From NCBI GenBank assembly GCA_009837395.1, contig VXTP01000005.1, positions 1 through 64,000 on the forward strand: DNA of 64,000 nucleotides, in the 5' to 3' direction. Shown piece after piece: positions 54,605 to 64,000 of this stretch (within the stretch, counting starts at the first letter, position 1; every line of letters starts with the position of its first letter). The translations under genes were made by a program, and so were the position numbers. This stretch comes from Gemmatimonadota bacterium (GTDB lineage: Bacteria > JAAXHH01). The notes under the pieces were generated by a model. The model did not search any database, was not told the origin of the DNA, and worked only from the letters and a program-made list of their open reading frames with translations.

Positions 54605-57600
54605 CAACGTGGTCGAAAGACACCGAACGTGTCCTTGCCAGATTAAAGGATTTCCAACGTCGCACTGCCGAATACGTATCCCGACGATTCTATCTGGATA
54701 CAGACACCACCGATCGTTTTCTCGTAGCTGATGAGGTCGGTCTGGGAAAGACGCTTGTAGCGCGGGGTATTATCGCTCAAACAATCGAGCACCTTAAGCA
54801 GATAGAAGATCGAATCGACATCATATACATCTGTTCCAATACCAGTATAGCGTCACAGAACGTACATCGTTTAAATGTCAGTGGTTTCCAGGAGTTTATA
54901 CAGCCCACACGACTTTCACTACTGCCTTTACGTATAAAAGGCATACGGAAGAATCCAGAGAATTACGTAAGCCTCACGCCGGGCACAAGTTTCGATCTTA
55001 AATCACGAGAAGGTAGAGTCGAAGAGCGAGCACTGATACATCAATTACTGAAAGGAAAGCTTAAAAAGTCAGGTGTCAGTCCTGCCGGGTTTAGACGTTT
55101 GCTTCAATGCCGAGTGCGCGACGACAGTTGGAGCCGGCGGATAAAAGAACGCATACAACCTGATGAAGAGTTAGCCAAGAAGTTTGAGCATAGCGTCATC
55201 AATGATTCGGAGTTCCTACGGCGAATCGCTGAGTTTTGTTCGAAATCGAGAAGACGTGTATTGTGGAACAACCCGGAAAGGTTAAAACTTGTCGCCGAAT
55301 TACGATACCGTCTCGCCGAGATCAGTATCGATGTGCTGGAACCTGATCTAATCATCCTGGATGAGTTTCAGCGGTTCAAGAACCTACTCGACAAAAACAA
55401 CCCGGAATCTCGACTTGCTCAGAAGTTGTTTGGGTACCCTCGGGTAAAGGTTCTACTATTGTCAGCCACACCCTATAAAATGTTATCACTTGATCACGAA
55501 CAGGATGACGATCATTACCCGGACTTTTTGAAAACATTGGGATTTCTGTTCAATGATTCCGAATCGATCTTGGACGTTATCAAAGGGGAAATCCAGGCTT
55601 TCAGGCAATCTTTGTTTCAGATTGGATCCGTCAACGATTCTGCGATATCAAATGCGCGAGATGACCTTCAATCAAGACTCTTGCGAGTAATGTGTCGAAC
55701 CGAAAGGGTGGGGAAAACTCATTCCCTGGATGCAATGCTCTCTGAATCCCGTGATAAGCCGGCATTGCGCCCCGATGATTTGCACGAGGCGGTCCTGTCC
55801 GACAAAATCGCTTCAGTCATAGGAGCACGCGACATCATCGAGTATTGGAAATCAAGTCCATATCTCATCAACTTTCTCAGGCGCTATGAATTCCGGCACA
55901 AGCTGGAGGAGCAGTGTCTGGATCCAGGCGATGAACTCATTTCCGCATTGAACGCGAACACCAATCGCCTGCTGCGAAAAGACGATATTCAATCATATAA
56001 CAAGGTATCACCGTCGAACCCGAGAATGAGGCGACTTTTCTCTCTCACGATTGACCAGGGACTGTGGAAAATCCTCTGGATCCCACCGTCCATGCCATAC
56101 AGCACACCCGAAGGACCCTATGCCGATGTCAAAGAGGTCACAAAGTACCTGACCTTTTCCGCGTGGAACGTTGTGCCGGATGCCATTGCAACGCTCTGCT
56201 CCTACGAGGCGGAGCGGAAGATGCTCTCCGAGTTACCCAAAAAGTTTTATCATGACAAGCTCTATGAAGAGTTGCGTCCATTACTGCGATACGCACGTAA
56301 CGCGGACGGACGATTGGCCGGGATGTCAGTTCTGATACTGCTGTACCCAAGTCCCACTCTGGCCGACCTGGTAGATCCTTTGCTCCTCTCTATGATCCAT
56401 GGTGAAAAAGGCCCTATTCCATCCGACGTATTAATCGAGAAAACCGAGAAAATACTGAAGCCGCACCTGGACACATTAACCGAAGGGACCCCGGATACCG
56501 GACCGGAAGACCAACGATGGTATTGGGCCGCTCCGGCGCTTCTTGATGGGAATCGGTTTCCGAACGTGTTGAACTGGCTGGTCGATGAGACCAACGGCTG
56601 GCGCACTATATCGATAGAAGGACACGCAGAAAGAGGCGACCGATTCGCGGAGCACCTGGAGCTTTTCGCGAAGGCGATGAACAAGGATTTCGAACCACCA
56701 CTGGGACGCCCACCCGCCAACCTCGTCAAGATAATCAGCAAGGTGGCCGTGTCGGCACCTGGGGTATGCGCTCTACGGGCATTAAGGAGACAGGCTCCAA
56801 CCCTCGAATGGGACACGGAAGCGCTTCTTCACGGGGCGGCAAGTATATCAGAGGGATTCAGAACCCTGTTCAATCTTCCAACAAGCATCGCACTCCTTCG
56901 AGGAGACCAAACTGATTCTCCTTACTGGCAACTCGCATTACAGCATTGCTTCGAAGGCAATATCCAATCCCTGCTCGATGAACAAGGTCATTGTCTCGTC
57001 GAATCGCTAGGTGTCATCGACGAATCAGCGAGCGAGCGGGTAATTGCTATAGGTGATGCCATCGGATCTTCGTTATCTATCAGAACCTCGCAGTTGCATT
57101 TGGATGAAGTGCGTGTAAATCCGGAAGAAAGAAAGATTGAGCTTGAACCTTACAGCACGCGCTGTCGTTTCGCCCTGCGTTTTGCCGAATTGAAAGACGA
57201 AAGAGGAGAAACCTTCGCCCGGGCGGACATGGTCAGGGACGCGTTTAACTCTCCATTCAGGCCGTTCGTCCTTGCGTCGACATCAATCGGACAGGAGGGT
57301 CTGGATTTTCACACATGGTGTCATTCGGTGATCCACTGGAATCTGCCCAGTAACCCGGTGGATCTGGAACAGCGGGAAGGCCGGATTCACCGTTACAAAG
57401 GACACGCGGTCAGGAAGAACATTGCGCTATCCTATGGTCTGAACGAGCTGAGGAATAAGTGGAATCGAAAGGGCGATCCATGGCAGTTCATGTTTGAATC
57501 GGCCAGATCGGATCGGCAACCTGAAGCGGACGATTTGATTCCATATTGGCTTTATGAAGTCGAGGGGGGCGCGAGAATCGAGCGACGTGTCCCGGTTCTC

Positions 57601-57783
57601 GCGTATAGCAAGGACGAGGCGCGATTTCACCGCCTTAAGAAGATGCTTGCGGTTTACCGCCTGGTCTTCGGTCAGCCGAGGCAGGAAGATCTACTTGAGT
57701 ACCTGGCAGGCAGGATGGACGAAGAGCAACTTGAAAGCAGTGATCTGGATAAGTGGCGCGTGGTGCTGGAACCTCCATCTTAG
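54601..57783 (+). CDS. SF2 helicase of the defence operon
   Basis: 1060 residues. Walker A is DEVGLGKT (residue ~43), Walker B LDEFQRF, motif III SATPYKM, and motif VI QREGRIHRYKGHAVRK, a SNF2/DEAD-like SF2 helicase. The middle ~500 residues lack recognised domains. GTG start within TGA of the PLD gene indicates tight coupling. It is large for a helicase alone and presumably senses or remodels foreign DNA for the PLD nuclease. Confidence 0.9.
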   Translation: MTTWSKDTERVLARLKDFQRRTAEYVSRRFYLDTDTTDRFLVADEVGLGKTLVARGIIAQTIEHLKQIEDRIDIIYICSNTSIASQNVHRLNVSGFQEFIQPTRLSLLPLRIKGIRKNPENYVSLTPGTSFDLKSREGRVEERALIHQLLKGKLKKSGVSPAGFRRLLQCRVRDDSWSRRIKERIQPDEELAKKFEHSVINDSEFLRRIAEFCSKSRRRVLWNNPERLKLVAELRYRLAEISIDVLEPDLIILDEFQRFKNLLDKNNPESRLAQKLFGYPRVKVLLLSATPYKMLSLDHEQDDDHYPDFLKTLGFLFNDSESILDVIKGEIQAFRQSLFQIGSVNDSAISNARDDLQSRLLRVMCRTERVGKTHSLDAMLSESRDKPALRPDDLHEAVLSDKIASVIGARDIIEYWKSSPYLINFLRRYEFRHKLEEQCLDPGDELISALNANTNRLLRKDDIQSYNKVSPSNPRMRRLFSLTIDQGLWKILWIPPSMPYSTPEGPYADVKEVTKYLTFSAWNVVPDAIATLCSYEAERKMLSELPKKFYHDKLYEELRPLLRYARNADGRLAGMSVLILLYPSPTLADLVDPLLLSMIHGEKGPIPSDVLIEKTEKILKPHLDTLTEGTPDTGPEDQRWYWAAPALLDGNRFPNVLNWLVDETNGWRTISIEGHAERGDRFAEHLELFAKAMNKDFEPPLGRPPANLVKIISKVAVSAPGVCALRALRRQAPTLEWDTEALLHGAASISEGFRTLFNLPTSIALLRGDQTDSPYWQLALQHCFEGNIQSLLDEQGHCLVESLGVIDESASERVIAIGDAIGSSLSIRTSQLHLDEVRVNPEERKIELEPYSTRCRFALRFAELKDERGETFARADMVRDAFNSPFRPFVLASTSIGQEGLDFHTWCHSVIHWNLPSNPVDLEQREGRIHRYKGHAVRKNIALSYGLNELRNKWNRKGDPWQFMFESARSDRQPEADDLIPYWLYEVEGGARIERRVPVLAYSKDEARFHRLKKMLAVYRLVFGQPRQEDLLEYLAGRMDEEQLESSDLDKWRVVLEPPS

Positions 57784-57977
57784 CATTACCCGGCCCGCGA
57801 CAACAACATCTACTGCTTAGTCCTGTCTAGGCGACCGACTTCGACCTCTGGCCAACGCCCTTCGTGCTTCCCACCTTCGCACAGTGCCTCGCCGGTCCAA
57901 CCCGTTAGCGCCAGATCCTCCATAGAAACAATCAACAGTACCTTACGGCTCATGTCGTCCGGAATATGAACGAGCAC
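57784..57977 (-). pseudogene. Decayed 3' fragment of a duplicated gene
   Basis: This stretch, immediately after the helicase stop, is similar over ~190 bases to the 3' part of the intact gene at 59043-59756 (shared words CAGTGCCTCGCCGGTCCA / CAGTGACTCGCCGGTCCA, GCGCCAGATC, CGTCCGGAAT). It has no usable frame and ends at the dehydrogenase gene. It is in the same orientation as the intact gene. It is probably the relic of a duplicated chromosomal gene truncated when the defence operon inserted. Confidence 0.8.
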
Positions 57978-58928
57978 CTACCAGGCAAACACCGTCCCCA
58001 TCAGTTGATCAGGGGCATCCCGCAAGGTGTCGTAGATCCTTTTGGCTTCGCTGACCGGGACGACATCGCGGATCAGCGGTCCGATCTTTATCGACCCCCT
58101 GGCGACCAGGCGGCACGTATTGTGTAAGTCGTCTCGATCGAAATGACTGTTCTGCCTGATCCGGACCTCAAGACCCTGTCCCAGATTGAAGGTATAGGTC
58201 ACTTTGTCCCGGCCGGCGATGAATAGTATCCTGCCTCGAGGACGCAACGCGGAGATCAGCTGGTCTTCCATTCCCGGAACGCCGGCAAAATCGATCACGA
58301 CGTCAAATGAGACCTCACCGACTTTCTGCGTCCATTGCTCCCCCGAAACATCCAGCACGGATTCCGCCGCGCCGATCTCCCTCGCGATCGCCAGCCGCCC
58401 TCCATCGATGTCGCAGATCGTAGCGCGCGCGCCCATGCTGGCGGCGACCTGCATGGCGACTTGCCCGAGGATACCCGCGCCTACGATCAACACGCGCTCG
58501 CCCACGCTGAATTCCGCGTTGCGGCAGGTACGCATCGCAACACTGCTTATGCCCAGCAGGGCGGCCTCTGTAAGATCCATCGAATCGGGCAGCCTCACGA
58601 GCAGGCCGTCTTCCGGCATCACGGCATACTCGGCGTGGACCGCGCTCATATACAGCACGTCGCCGATCTTCAGTTCGCGGACGTCCGGCCCGACCTCGAT
58701 GACTTTCCCCACGTTCTGGTAGCCGTTGCCCCCGGTGGGCAGTTCGCTGTCGGCGGGGGCGTAATTGCCGCCCGTCAGCTGATTGCGTTCCGTTCCGTTC
58801 GTCACGCCCGTGTACATCGTTCTGGTCTTTACTTCGTTGCCCGATGGCCCTTCCGGGTCCGGCCAATCCGGCACGAGGACCTTCTGCCTTCTCTTGTCAG
58901 GCAAGCCCTGAAGACTCAGTGAACGCAA
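57978..58928 (-). CDS. Zinc-type alcohol dehydrogenase-like (MDR) protein
   Basis: 316 residues: GroES-like N-terminal half (EVGPDVRELKIGDVLYM), and Rossmann half with VLIVGAGILGQVAMQVAASMGAR. The usual catalytic and structural zinc Cys clusters are absent, as in quinone-reductase-like MDR proteins. It probably reduces a carbonyl or enone, using NAD(P)H. It lies between a gene relic and its intact paralogue. Confidence 0.85.
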   Translation of the reverse strand: MRSLSLQGLPDKRRQKVLVPDWPDPEGPSGNEVKTRTMYTGVTNGTERNQLTGGNYAPADSELPTGGNGYQNVGKVIEVGPDVRELKIGDVLYMSAVHAEYAVMPEDGLLVRLPDSMDLTEAALLGISSVAMRTCRNAEFSVGERVLIVGAGILGQVAMQVAASMGARATICDIDGGRLAIAREIGAAESVLDVSGEQWTQKVGEVSFDVVIDFAGVPGMEDQLISALRPRGRILFIAGRDKVTYTFNLGQGLEVRIRQNSHFDRDDLHNTCRLVARGSIKIGPLIRDVVPVSEAKRIYDTLRDAPDQLMGTVFAW

Positions 58929-59042
58929 AGTCTGGCTCCTTCCTGAATCAATACTGTATATACCGCCTTATTGACCGCCTTCAGACGTTGACTTTATTAC
59001 TCAAAGCAAAAGCTTAGAATGCAGCACTTGTACACTTCAGCA

Positions 59043-59756
59043 TTACCCGGGCCGCGTCAGCGACATCACCCGCTGGATCCGGTCAAGATGAGCGGCCTCG
59101 ACCTCGGGCCAGCGTTCTTCGTTTTCCCCACCCTCGCGCAGTGACTCGCCGGTCCAGCCCGTTGGCGCCAGATCTTCCATGAAGATGATGAGCAGTTCCT
59201 TGCGGCTGGCGTCGTCCGGAATGTGGACGAGCCGCGCGTAGGCGTAGTCGTCCGGCATGGTATAGCCTTTGTCGGCCGCGAACTTGCGGGCGAGATAGCC
59301 GTCGGTACCCGGCCAACCGAGTCGCATTAATCGATTTGATGTACCGGCTGCGGTGTCGGTATAGAAGTCAAATTCCCCGATCTGCAACCGCAACGGAGAC
59401 CCGGAATAGTCGTAGGTGTAGTCGTTGTCGGGCAGGAAGCCTTCGAACTGGATCCAGACAAAGCTCTTCAGCGTTCCGTCCGGATGCTCTTCGACATAGA
59501 AATGTTGCTCGACGTCGGCTGTGCCGTAAAGAATGAACTTATGTCCCCCGATGTACTCGAACTGCTCGTCGAATGTCATTTGCACCGGTGGATCGTTTTG
59601 CGAGAATAGCATATTCCCGGAAACGGTTCGGCTCAATCCCGTGAATTCCGGCTCGGTCGTGCGCCGCGCCGGATCGGACCAGAACAAGACGGTGTAGGCA
59701 AGCACAAGTACTGCCAGTACTGCGCCGCCTGCCCACCATATCCACTTTCTCTTCAT
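59043..59756 (-). CDS. Membrane-anchored protein of unknown function
   Basis: 237 residues with an N-terminal helix (WIWWAGGAVLAVLVLAYTVLFW) anchoring a periplasmic domain rich in aromatic strands (EFIGGHKFILYGTAD-type, FVWIQFEGFL). I recognise no family. A decayed partial copy stands at 57784-57977, so this gene was duplicated with its neighbourhood. Confidence 0.75.
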   Translation of the reverse strand: MKRKWIWWAGGAVLAVLVLAYTVLFWSDPARRTTEPEFTGLSRTVSGNMLFSQNDPPVQMTFDEQFEYIGGHKFILYGTADVEQHFYVEEHPDGTLKSFVWIQFEGFLPDNDYTYDYSGSPLRLQIGEFDFYTDTAAGTSNRLMRLGWPGTDGYLARKFAADKGYTMPDDYAYARLVHIPDDASRKELLIIFMEDLAPTGWTGESLREGGENEERWPEVEAAHLDRIQRVMSLTRPG

Positions 59757-59960
59757 CGGCCGGACCTTTTTCTTCGTACTGCATCACCATATCAAATACA
59801 TCATTATCAGAGAACTTGGTATTGTGGTCAAAACCGATAGGTGGTTATTGGAGGTCGTCAGGACTGCATGTTGCTGCAGAATGGTTGGATTTAGGTAGGT
59901 TCTTAGTTTCGGAGATGGTTGGCTTATGAAATGTCTGAGAGGACAAACGGAAGCTACAAC

Positions 59961-62468
59961 TCAGGCCTCGATCTCGACTTCTGAAGCGACGACGTTCGCG
60001 ACCTCTGTATACAGATCCACATCAACTTCCGGTGCCTTTATACTGACGACCAAAGCATATCTGGCAGACTGATCGTAACGTTCCAACGCCGGACGGGTCT
60101 TCCACCACCCTGAAGTAGGATAAACACCGATAACTTCCCTGCTTGCTAGATCCGCCGCAGTACCTTGCCAGATGTCACCGTGCAACGAACCTCGGTGACG
60201 AGCCTGTGTTCCAATCAGCCAGGCCGGATCGTTGCCACTATTGCGTTGGATACCTTCATCCTCGTCTCGAGCTGCCAAGTTGATCCGCCTGCGAAACTCA
60301 TCAGTGGACTCTGTTGGTCGCTTCACGTCAAAACGCAGACCGTGAGATTCATAACGGTATCGCGAACGGACACCGCGACGTGATGGGTTGGGCTCGATAA
60401 AGTAAGACAGAGTGACCCGCATCTCGACCCGAGTCTCTCCCAGACTTCCAAGCACATCGATTGGCCATGGCAAGCTGTGGAGATGCATATCACGAAGTGT
60501 GGGCTGCTTGCCCGTTTCCCGCTTGAATGGACTAAGGCTTTCCTCAACTACCATCGTCAGTGAGTTGTTGACGCTCCAAAGCGCCCGGTTGACGTCCGGC
60601 ACTCCAAATCCACATCGACGTAATAGATTGTGATGATCATTCTTCGATGGATTGCCGGTAGTAGGTAGAAACTGTCGCTTCATTTCGCTTGTCCATTCTG
60701 CCGAGTGGACGATCAAGGCGCGGACCGTTTCCGGCCACAATTCGGGATAGACGGACATGACTCGGGCCGCGAATCGGGAGGCAAGGGCATTCGCGGCACT
60801 GGTGGCATTAGCCGTTGTGAAGTGCCGCACCGATGGAAGGTGATGAGTCGTGAGAAGACTTAGGCTGGGCATCCAAACTGCACTAAGTGAGTCTCTAGCG
60901 GCATTTCCACCTTCAAAAACGACATCGGGTTTCAGTGGCCAATGCCGTTCCCACGTCAACGAAGTGGTACTGAACGGGCTTAGTCCGCCTACCGGAGCAA
61001 TCGGTGTATAGCCTCCTGCATCTTCATCCGTAATACGTACTAGATCGGTACATGCACCGACAGTAAGTGCATTCCACGCTTGCGCCGGGTCATGCACGCC
61101 ATCCGTTTCATTGGAGTCAGGATAATTGGACCATGCATTGAGATTTTCGATATTGCCGGCCGACACGATCAGCAAACGTGGATGGGCTCCATAACCATCG
61201 ACGTCCGAGGCCAGGGCATCGATCGCAGAAGACCAGGCGGAAGGACGCCCTCGATCGCGATTGTCCCTTGCTGTAATTGTCATTCCGAAGACGCGAAGCC
61301 TCGACGGATCGGTAATCTCCGGCCGTGCTACTGCTTCCACCGTAAGATAACCATGGAGGTGGGGATCGGTACCGGTCGCATCATCCTTTGGCAGCAACTT
61401 CACCGATTCGAGGCGATGCGAGAGTTCCAATAGCCCATTACCTGCGAGTAGATCGGTCAAGTTACCAGCGAGAGCCAACCCCGCCATTCCGGTTCCGTGA
61501 CCGTCCTCATCGTCCGTACCCCAGCTAGGCTCTACAGTGTGGAGATCGTCTGAAGCAAGGGCGGGATCAATCAAAGGGTGTCCTCGATTGACTCCCGTAT
61601 CGAGCAAGCAGACATATGGACATTGTTCGGTACCCGTTACGAATCGAGTCCGACTCAACAAATCATCAAGCCACTCGGATTGTTCGTTGGCAGGAGATGA
61701 ATCGAAAAACTCCGCGGTTTCCTTTGGGCGGCGCAGTTCGGCTATGTTGTTGAGCGTTACCATGGAATGCTGCATTTGTTCAAGCGAAGCACGTGCCAGA
61801 AGTACAGTGCGTTCCGGAAATCTCAACTCACCTGGAGCAACGTCCATATCCTGAGCGTCGGCTCGCACACGAAAGAACTCTGTTGTCGCACGCCGGTCGC
61901 GACGCACGGGTAGCCAAACTTCCCACCACACCGGACCTTCGCCGGGTGTCGGGTATGTCCCGGAATCGTCGGTCCAAAGTGCGCGCAGACTTGCAGCGCG
62001 GATCTGACGTATGGTATCAACCAGGCGCCGATTGTCTCGCAGATTACCGGCTTTATCGCGTTTCTCCGCCAGGTAATCGCGGATCAGGTTTTCAAAATGG
62101 TCAAGCTTTCCGTCAGGCACGAATACGGTGGCCAGGCTTCGACTCTCTTCCTGGCGGACGTTCAACAGTTCGATACCCGATCGCTCGCGTGCCAGACTTT
62201 CAAATGCTAATTCAATCCCTGGAAAGCTTTCGAATTCCACCTGCAGGCCCAGCCCATCTTCCATCCCGGCCTCGCGCTGGACTGCCCGGGCGTTCTCTGC
62301 CACGTCTCGAAGCCGGTTAATCTGACCCCGCAACGCTTCACCGTGGCGAATCCGATCCTGTTCGGGAATCGAGGAACCGTCACCACCTCCTCCCGGATAG
62401 CGATACGCCTCTGTCTCTGTGAAGCCCGCGAGGACAAAATGCCGATGTCGTCCTGTTGTTTCCGTCAT
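59961..62468 (-). CDS. Subtilisin-like serine protease, IetS-like defence component
   Basis: 835 residues with an S8 catalytic triad: Asp in LLDTGVNRGHP, His in DGHGTGMAGLA, and Ser in NATSAANALASR (A-T-S in place of G-T-S). The N-terminal ~260 residues are a non-catalytic extension (HFVLAGFTETEAYRYPGGGG), and a ~200-residue C-terminal beta domain follows. Next to an AAA+ ATPase it matches the two-gene IetAS antiphage system as I recall it; the protease is the likely effector. No signal peptide is seen, so it is probably intracellular. Confidence 0.82.
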   Translation of the reverse strand: MTETTGRHRHFVLAGFTETEAYRYPGGGGDGSSIPEQDRIRHGEALRGQINRLRDVAENARAVQREAGMEDGLGLQVEFESFPGIELAFESLARERSGIELLNVRQEESRSLATVFVPDGKLDHFENLIRDYLAEKRDKAGNLRDNRRLVDTIRQIRAASLRALWTDDSGTYPTPGEGPVWWEVWLPVRRDRRATTEFFRVRADAQDMDVAPGELRFPERTVLLARASLEQMQHSMVTLNNIAELRRPKETAEFFDSSPANEQSEWLDDLLSRTRFVTGTEQCPYVCLLDTGVNRGHPLIDPALASDDLHTVEPSWGTDDEDGHGTGMAGLALAGNLTDLLAGNGLLELSHRLESVKLLPKDDATGTDPHLHGYLTVEAVARPEITDPSRLRVFGMTITARDNRDRGRPSAWSSAIDALASDVDGYGAHPRLLIVSAGNIENLNAWSNYPDSNETDGVHDPAQAWNALTVGACTDLVRITDEDAGGYTPIAPVGGLSPFSTTSLTWERHWPLKPDVVFEGGNAARDSLSAVWMPSLSLLTTHHLPSVRHFTTANATSAANALASRFAARVMSVYPELWPETVRALIVHSAEWTSEMKRQFLPTTGNPSKNDHHNLLRRCGFGVPDVNRALWSVNNSLTMVVEESLSPFKRETGKQPTLRDMHLHSLPWPIDVLGSLGETRVEMRVTLSYFIEPNPSRRGVRSRYRYESHGLRFDVKRPTESTDEFRRRINLAARDEDEGIQRNSGNDPAWLIGTQARHRGSLHGDIWQGTAADLASREVIGVYPTSGWWKTRPALERYDQSARYALVVSIKAPEVDVDLYTEVANVVASEVEIEA

Positions 62469-62507
62469 TTGAGATTGGATAGGTTACAGAGAGTTAAAAA
62501 CGGTAAG

Positions 62508-63503
62508 TCAGGGTTTCTGGGTCAGCTTTTCTGCAATGTGCTTTCGTTCGTAGAGCATCGCGTGGATGTTATTCTCCTGAATTTGTGTACGATTGTGTAT
62601 TAGTGCATCTTTCAGTGCTTCATTGGCAGCGCGGGTTATTTCAGCATAGCTCAGTCCCGTTGCTAAATCGGCTAAGCGCTCCCACTCGGTGTTTTCCGCG
62701 ACGGATCCTGCAAGGTGTGTCTGCAGAAGTATGGAAATCTGCATCTTGTCTGGTAATTCGTAATGTAGAATGTCGTCAAAACGCCGGAATAGTGCAGAAT
62801 CGAGAATTCCGGGGTGATTCGTTGCCGCCACCACGAGGCTGTGAGAGTGGTCTTGTTCGATCATTTGTAGAAAGCTGTTCAACACTCTGCGAATCTCACC
62901 CACATCGTTTGTCAACCCACGCTGTGACCCGATGGCGTCGAACTCATCGAAGAAATAAACACCGCGAGTTCGGCTCGTCGCATCGAATACCTGCCGTAGT
63001 TTCGCAGCGGTCTCACCCATGTATTTAGTGATGAGACCGTCCAGTCGAACCTGGAAAAGAGGAAGGCCGAGTTCACCGGCCAAGACGAAGCCCGACATGG
63101 TTTTACCCGTACCGGGAGGTCCGGTTAGTAGCAACTTGCGCCTCGGAGCCAGGCCATGTTCAACTATCCGACTGGCTTGACGTTGTTCGCGTATGACGCG
63201 CTTTATCTGATCACTGAGCGCATCGCTCAGTACCATGTTTACCAACCGAGCCTTCGGGTATGATGCTTCCAGAAGTTCTGCTAGCTCGCCGGAAGGGCGG
63301 CTGATTGGGACCACGGAATCAGCGCCACGCCGTCTTTTGGCTTCGTCGATCAGGTTTCGTAGTTCTTCGGCAAGCTTGCCATGGCCCGACCTTGCTTCAT
63401 GGGCAGCGACTTGCATGGCGACAGAGTAAAATTGGTCGTCGTCACCTTCCAAATGCGACCGCAGCAATGCCTTTAGTTGATCGGCGCTGGCCATGGAATC
63501 CAT
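62508..63503 (-). CDS. AAA+ ATPase, IetA-like defence component
   Basis: 331 residues with Walker A GPPGTGKT, Walker B YFFDEFDAIG, sensor 1 AATNHPG and the arginine-finger-type LFRRFD. An N-terminal helical part and C-terminal helical lid are present. It is 39 bases upstream of the protease gene on the same strand. In IetAS the ATPase pairs with the protease; what it senses is unknown. An ATG at 63494 is an alternative start. Confidence 0.85.
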   Translation of the reverse strand: MDSMASADQLKALLRSHLEGDDDQFYSVAMQVAAHEARSGHGKLAEELRNLIDEAKRRRGADSVVPISRPSGELAELLEASYPKARLVNMVLSDALSDQIKRVIREQRQASRIVEHGLAPRRKLLLTGPPGTGKTMSGFVLAGELGLPLFQVRLDGLITKYMGETAAKLRQVFDATSRTRGVYFFDEFDAIGSQRGLTNDVGEIRRVLNSFLQMIEQDHSHSLVVAATNHPGILDSALFRRFDDILHYELPDKMQISILLQTHLAGSVAENTEWERLADLATGLSYAEITRAANEALKDALIHNRTQIQENNIHAMLYERKHIAEKLTQKP

Positions 63504-64000
63504 CCAGTTTTATAAAGTTAAAGTCTTTTCAACACTCTTTAACGTTACAACCAAGTATCGTCGCCACGCGCAAAACTCATTCCCTCGTACTTCCAATGTC
63601 TGGCTCGTTCTGTTCATCAGATGTAGAATGCCACACTCCTTTCGATTTCCGGATGCATTTAATGTAAACCTTATTCTGTTTCAGGACATCTCGTCATGGT
63701 GTCATCACGATAAGCAGAAGCGTTCGATTGACTTCCTTCATCGTAGGTCATCTTCATGGTAAATCCACCGTAGAGAGCTTCCTATGGTATTTTCCGATAC
63801 GAATGTTCTGTCGTCTGGATCTTCCCGCGTACATCTACAGTCATTACGTTCCATCCTTCGGCAATGAAATCCTCGTAACGGGTTGTCCTACCTTCGACAT
63901 GTCCTTCTTGACCTTCGCGATCTTTTTCAGTATGGCCTCTGCAGATTCCTCTTTAGAATCGAACCGGGTTGTTCGCTTGATCGTAAGACGGTCCCCACGG
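63504..64000. other. Window end: no clear gene; possible end of a minus-strand gene
   Basis: Minus-strand frames from 64000 down to ~63844 and from ~63953 to 63783 are both open and protein-like (e.g. RYEDFIAEGWNVMTVDVRGK). They could be one gene broken by a frameshift, entering from beyond the window. I cannot decide. The IetAS promoter must lie in 63504-63600; I see no clear box. Confidence 0.35.

Noticed and set aside
51604-57783. DISARM or Mokosh system
   Set aside because: No methyltransferase or DrmB-like gene, and the helicase is SF2, not the SF1 type of Mokosh; DUF6361 points to an Azaca-like system.
63493-63762. Plus-strand 89-residue frame near the window end
   Set aside because: It begins inside the IetA start region, has no ribosome site and no domain; composition looks non-coding.

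Overview
The window is a GC-rich bacterial chromosome segment. It carries standard bacterial genes (gltX, uvrB, dnaK, hsp20, a primary-type sigma factor, tpx, amtB/P-II, three tRNAs), and its lipobox and Tat signals plus outer-membrane barrel proteins point to a Gram-negative, double-membrane cell. Two phytanoyl-CoA-dioxygenase-like enzymes, a sugar ABC importer and a fused-permease iron-type importer suit an uncultured environmental lineage, but I cannot fix the phylum from sequence alone.

Region 1 (1-42.1 kb) is ordinary chromosome. In order it holds: the end of an FtsX-type permease with an extreme His/Asp loop; a membrane protein and winged-helix regulator pair; two tRNA-Ser genes and gltX; an MFS and iron-type ABC operon (minus strand); a yqeC-rhomboid pair and uvrB; an SDR lacking its catalytic Lys; a sugar-type ABC operon; a P-II/AmtB nitrogen module; PhyH enzymes and a methyltransferase; tpx and a class III aminotransferase; a PD-(D/E)XK nuclease; a sigma factor diverging from hsp20-dnaK; then a GCS2 ligase and outer-membrane proteins. 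A near-perfect sigma-54 promoter with an upstream dyad precedes hsp20-dnaK.

Region 2 (42.15-51.42 kb) is a compact integrated element in the 3' end of tRNA-Asn(GTT), bounded by a 12-bp direct repeat. It has an AlpA-like regulator behind a strong promoter and a terminator-like leader, a replication-initiator-like gene with internal iterons, several tiny genes, a large terminase, HNH nuclease, HK97-type capsid, duplicated-domain prohead protease, portal, a structured RNA candidate, and a tyrosine integrase. There are no tail, lysis, adaptor or obvious small-terminase genes. The best reading is a capsid-encoding phage satellite (cf-PICI-like) about 9.2 kb long. Its head genes run capsid-protease-portal, the reverse of the usual order.

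Region 3 (51.6-63.5 kb) is a defence island directly beside the satellite. The first operon is DUF6361 protein, PLD nuclease-like protein and SF2 helicase (Azaca-like). It ends against a decayed copy of a chromosomal gene whose intact paralogue lies 1.2 kb away. The second operon is an AAA+ ATPase and a subtilisin-like protease (IetAS-like). The satellite and the two defence operons together form an accessory hotspot next to tRNA-Asn.
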